Below, piece after piece: positions 63,703 through 64,000 of a DNA stretch of 64,000 bases; the first letter of the stretch is position 1, and every line of letters starts with the position of its first letter. The notes beneath the pieces were generated by a model that ran no database searches, was not told where the DNA came from, and saw only the letters and a list, made by a program, of their open reading frames with translations. Source of the DNA: Salinisphaera sp049568105. GTDB taxonomy: Bacteria; Pseudomonadota; Gammaproteobacteria; Nevskiales; Salinisphaeraceae. The translations under genes were made by a program, and so were the position numbers. Where the stretch lies: NCBI RefSeq assembly GCF_049568105.1, contig NZ_CP145335.1, positions 620,001 to 684,000 of the forward strand. Direction: 5' to 3'.

Positions 63703-63936
63703 ATGAAAAAACTCAAGAACGAAAAAGAACTCGTTAAGAAGGCGCTTGCACTAGGCGTCGCATATGGCGAGAAGCGCGGCGTGGTTGAATTCGAGCCGAC
63801 TGATTCTGCGACCGATAAGTTGGAATATATCTACCGCTTGCTCGTGCACGACGGCGTTATCCAGCCTTTGCCGGCAGAGCAGGTATCGCAGAAAGCGATT
63901 CAACATCGGCTGGCGATGTGGGCGGCCCGGCAATAA
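63703..63936 (+). CDS. DUF5062-like small protein
   Basis: A 77-residue soluble protein from the ATG before KKLKNEKELVKKALALGVAY; the frame extends 26 codons up without conserved sequence. The KLEYIYRLLVHDGVIQPLP segment and the C-terminal HRLAMWAARQ resemble the DUF5062 family, known mainly from Vibrio- and Shewanella-like bacteria. The function is unknown. It is intact, in contrast to its neighbours. Confidence 0.7.
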   Translation: MKKLKNEKELVKKALALGVAYGEKRGVVEFEPTDSATDKLEYIYRLLVHDGVIQPLPAEQVSQKAIQHRLAMWAARQ

Positions 63937-64000
63937 GACGAATACGGGCGGCCCGCCCACGGTTTATCGCTTCGGGACTATTGCAGAAAAACTGCTGCCC

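Overview
The window is high-GC gammaproteobacterial chromosome. The gene order of the core blocks resembles Pseudomonas-type genomes (rpe-trpEGDC-OsmC-speD, holA-proA-nadD-rsfS-rlmH, rng-yhdP-nitrilase-tldD, rsmD-coaD). The acidic proteins, the rubredoxin/rubredoxin reductase pair and the large NrdA would suit a marine or halophilic lineage such as Salinisphaeraceae or Alcanivorax relatives. No rRNA or other taxonomic marker is present, so this placement is inference.

Bases 1-6,200 begin with a plus-strand operon of a DhaK-DhaL fusion kinase (cut by the window edge), an RpiB-like isomerase and a triosephosphate-isomerase-like protein with altered active-site surroundings. This set suggests tetrulose (erythrulose) phosphate catabolism rather than glycolysis. 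A convergent ribokinase, a DUF429 protein and a succinate-semialdehyde-type dehydrogenase follow. Bases 6,300-13,100 carry a zinc alcohol dehydrogenase, D-Ala-D-Ala ligase divergent from htpG (sigma-32-like promoter, strong terminator) and several small unknown membrane or exported proteins.

Bases 13,100-34,600 are an almost unbroken minus-strand run of housekeeping genes: rpe, trpE-G-D-C, an OsmC protein, speD, holA, proA, nadD, rsfS, rlmH, rng, the 1,312-residue YhdP-type AsmA protein, a nitrilase-family amidase, quinone oxidoreductase, an acetyltransferase, tldD, rsmD and coaD. Many are joined by 4-base ATGA overlaps. Bases 35,000-52,000 hold a CopD-like membrane protein, purC, a four-gene MlaE/MlaF/MCE/lipoprotein lipid-transport operon, an anchored ankyrin protein, a 2-methylisocitrate lyase, an array of about 585-bp repeats with covarying hairpins, an aldehyde dehydrogenase divergent from rubredoxin and its reductase, a VIT-type transporter and sixA.

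Bases 52,200-56,900 are the class Ia ribonucleotide reductase operon. Its control region shows two DnaA boxes and two NrdR-like boxes 42 bp apart, and a 50-codon ORF lies between nrdA and nrdB. Immediately downstream the composition turns AT-rich at a two-gene cassette: a class III nucleotide cyclase and a small multi-spanning membrane protein of the Pycsar effector type. This is very probably a Pycsar (pyrimidine cyclase) anti-phage system.

From 58,400 to the end the DNA is an accessory patchwork. Copies of a roughly 95-bp element with inverted-repeat ends (GGGACAGACCACGGTTTTC) have truncated three genes: an MFS transporter copy, a GntR/MocR-type regulator and an SMP-30/gluconolactonase. One copy is itself split by a complete IS3-family element with a 3-bp GAC target duplication. 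A 583-bp piece carrying the 5' part of the MFS gene is duplicated, and the longer MFS copy has an in-frame amber stop. A DUF5062-like small protein closes the window.
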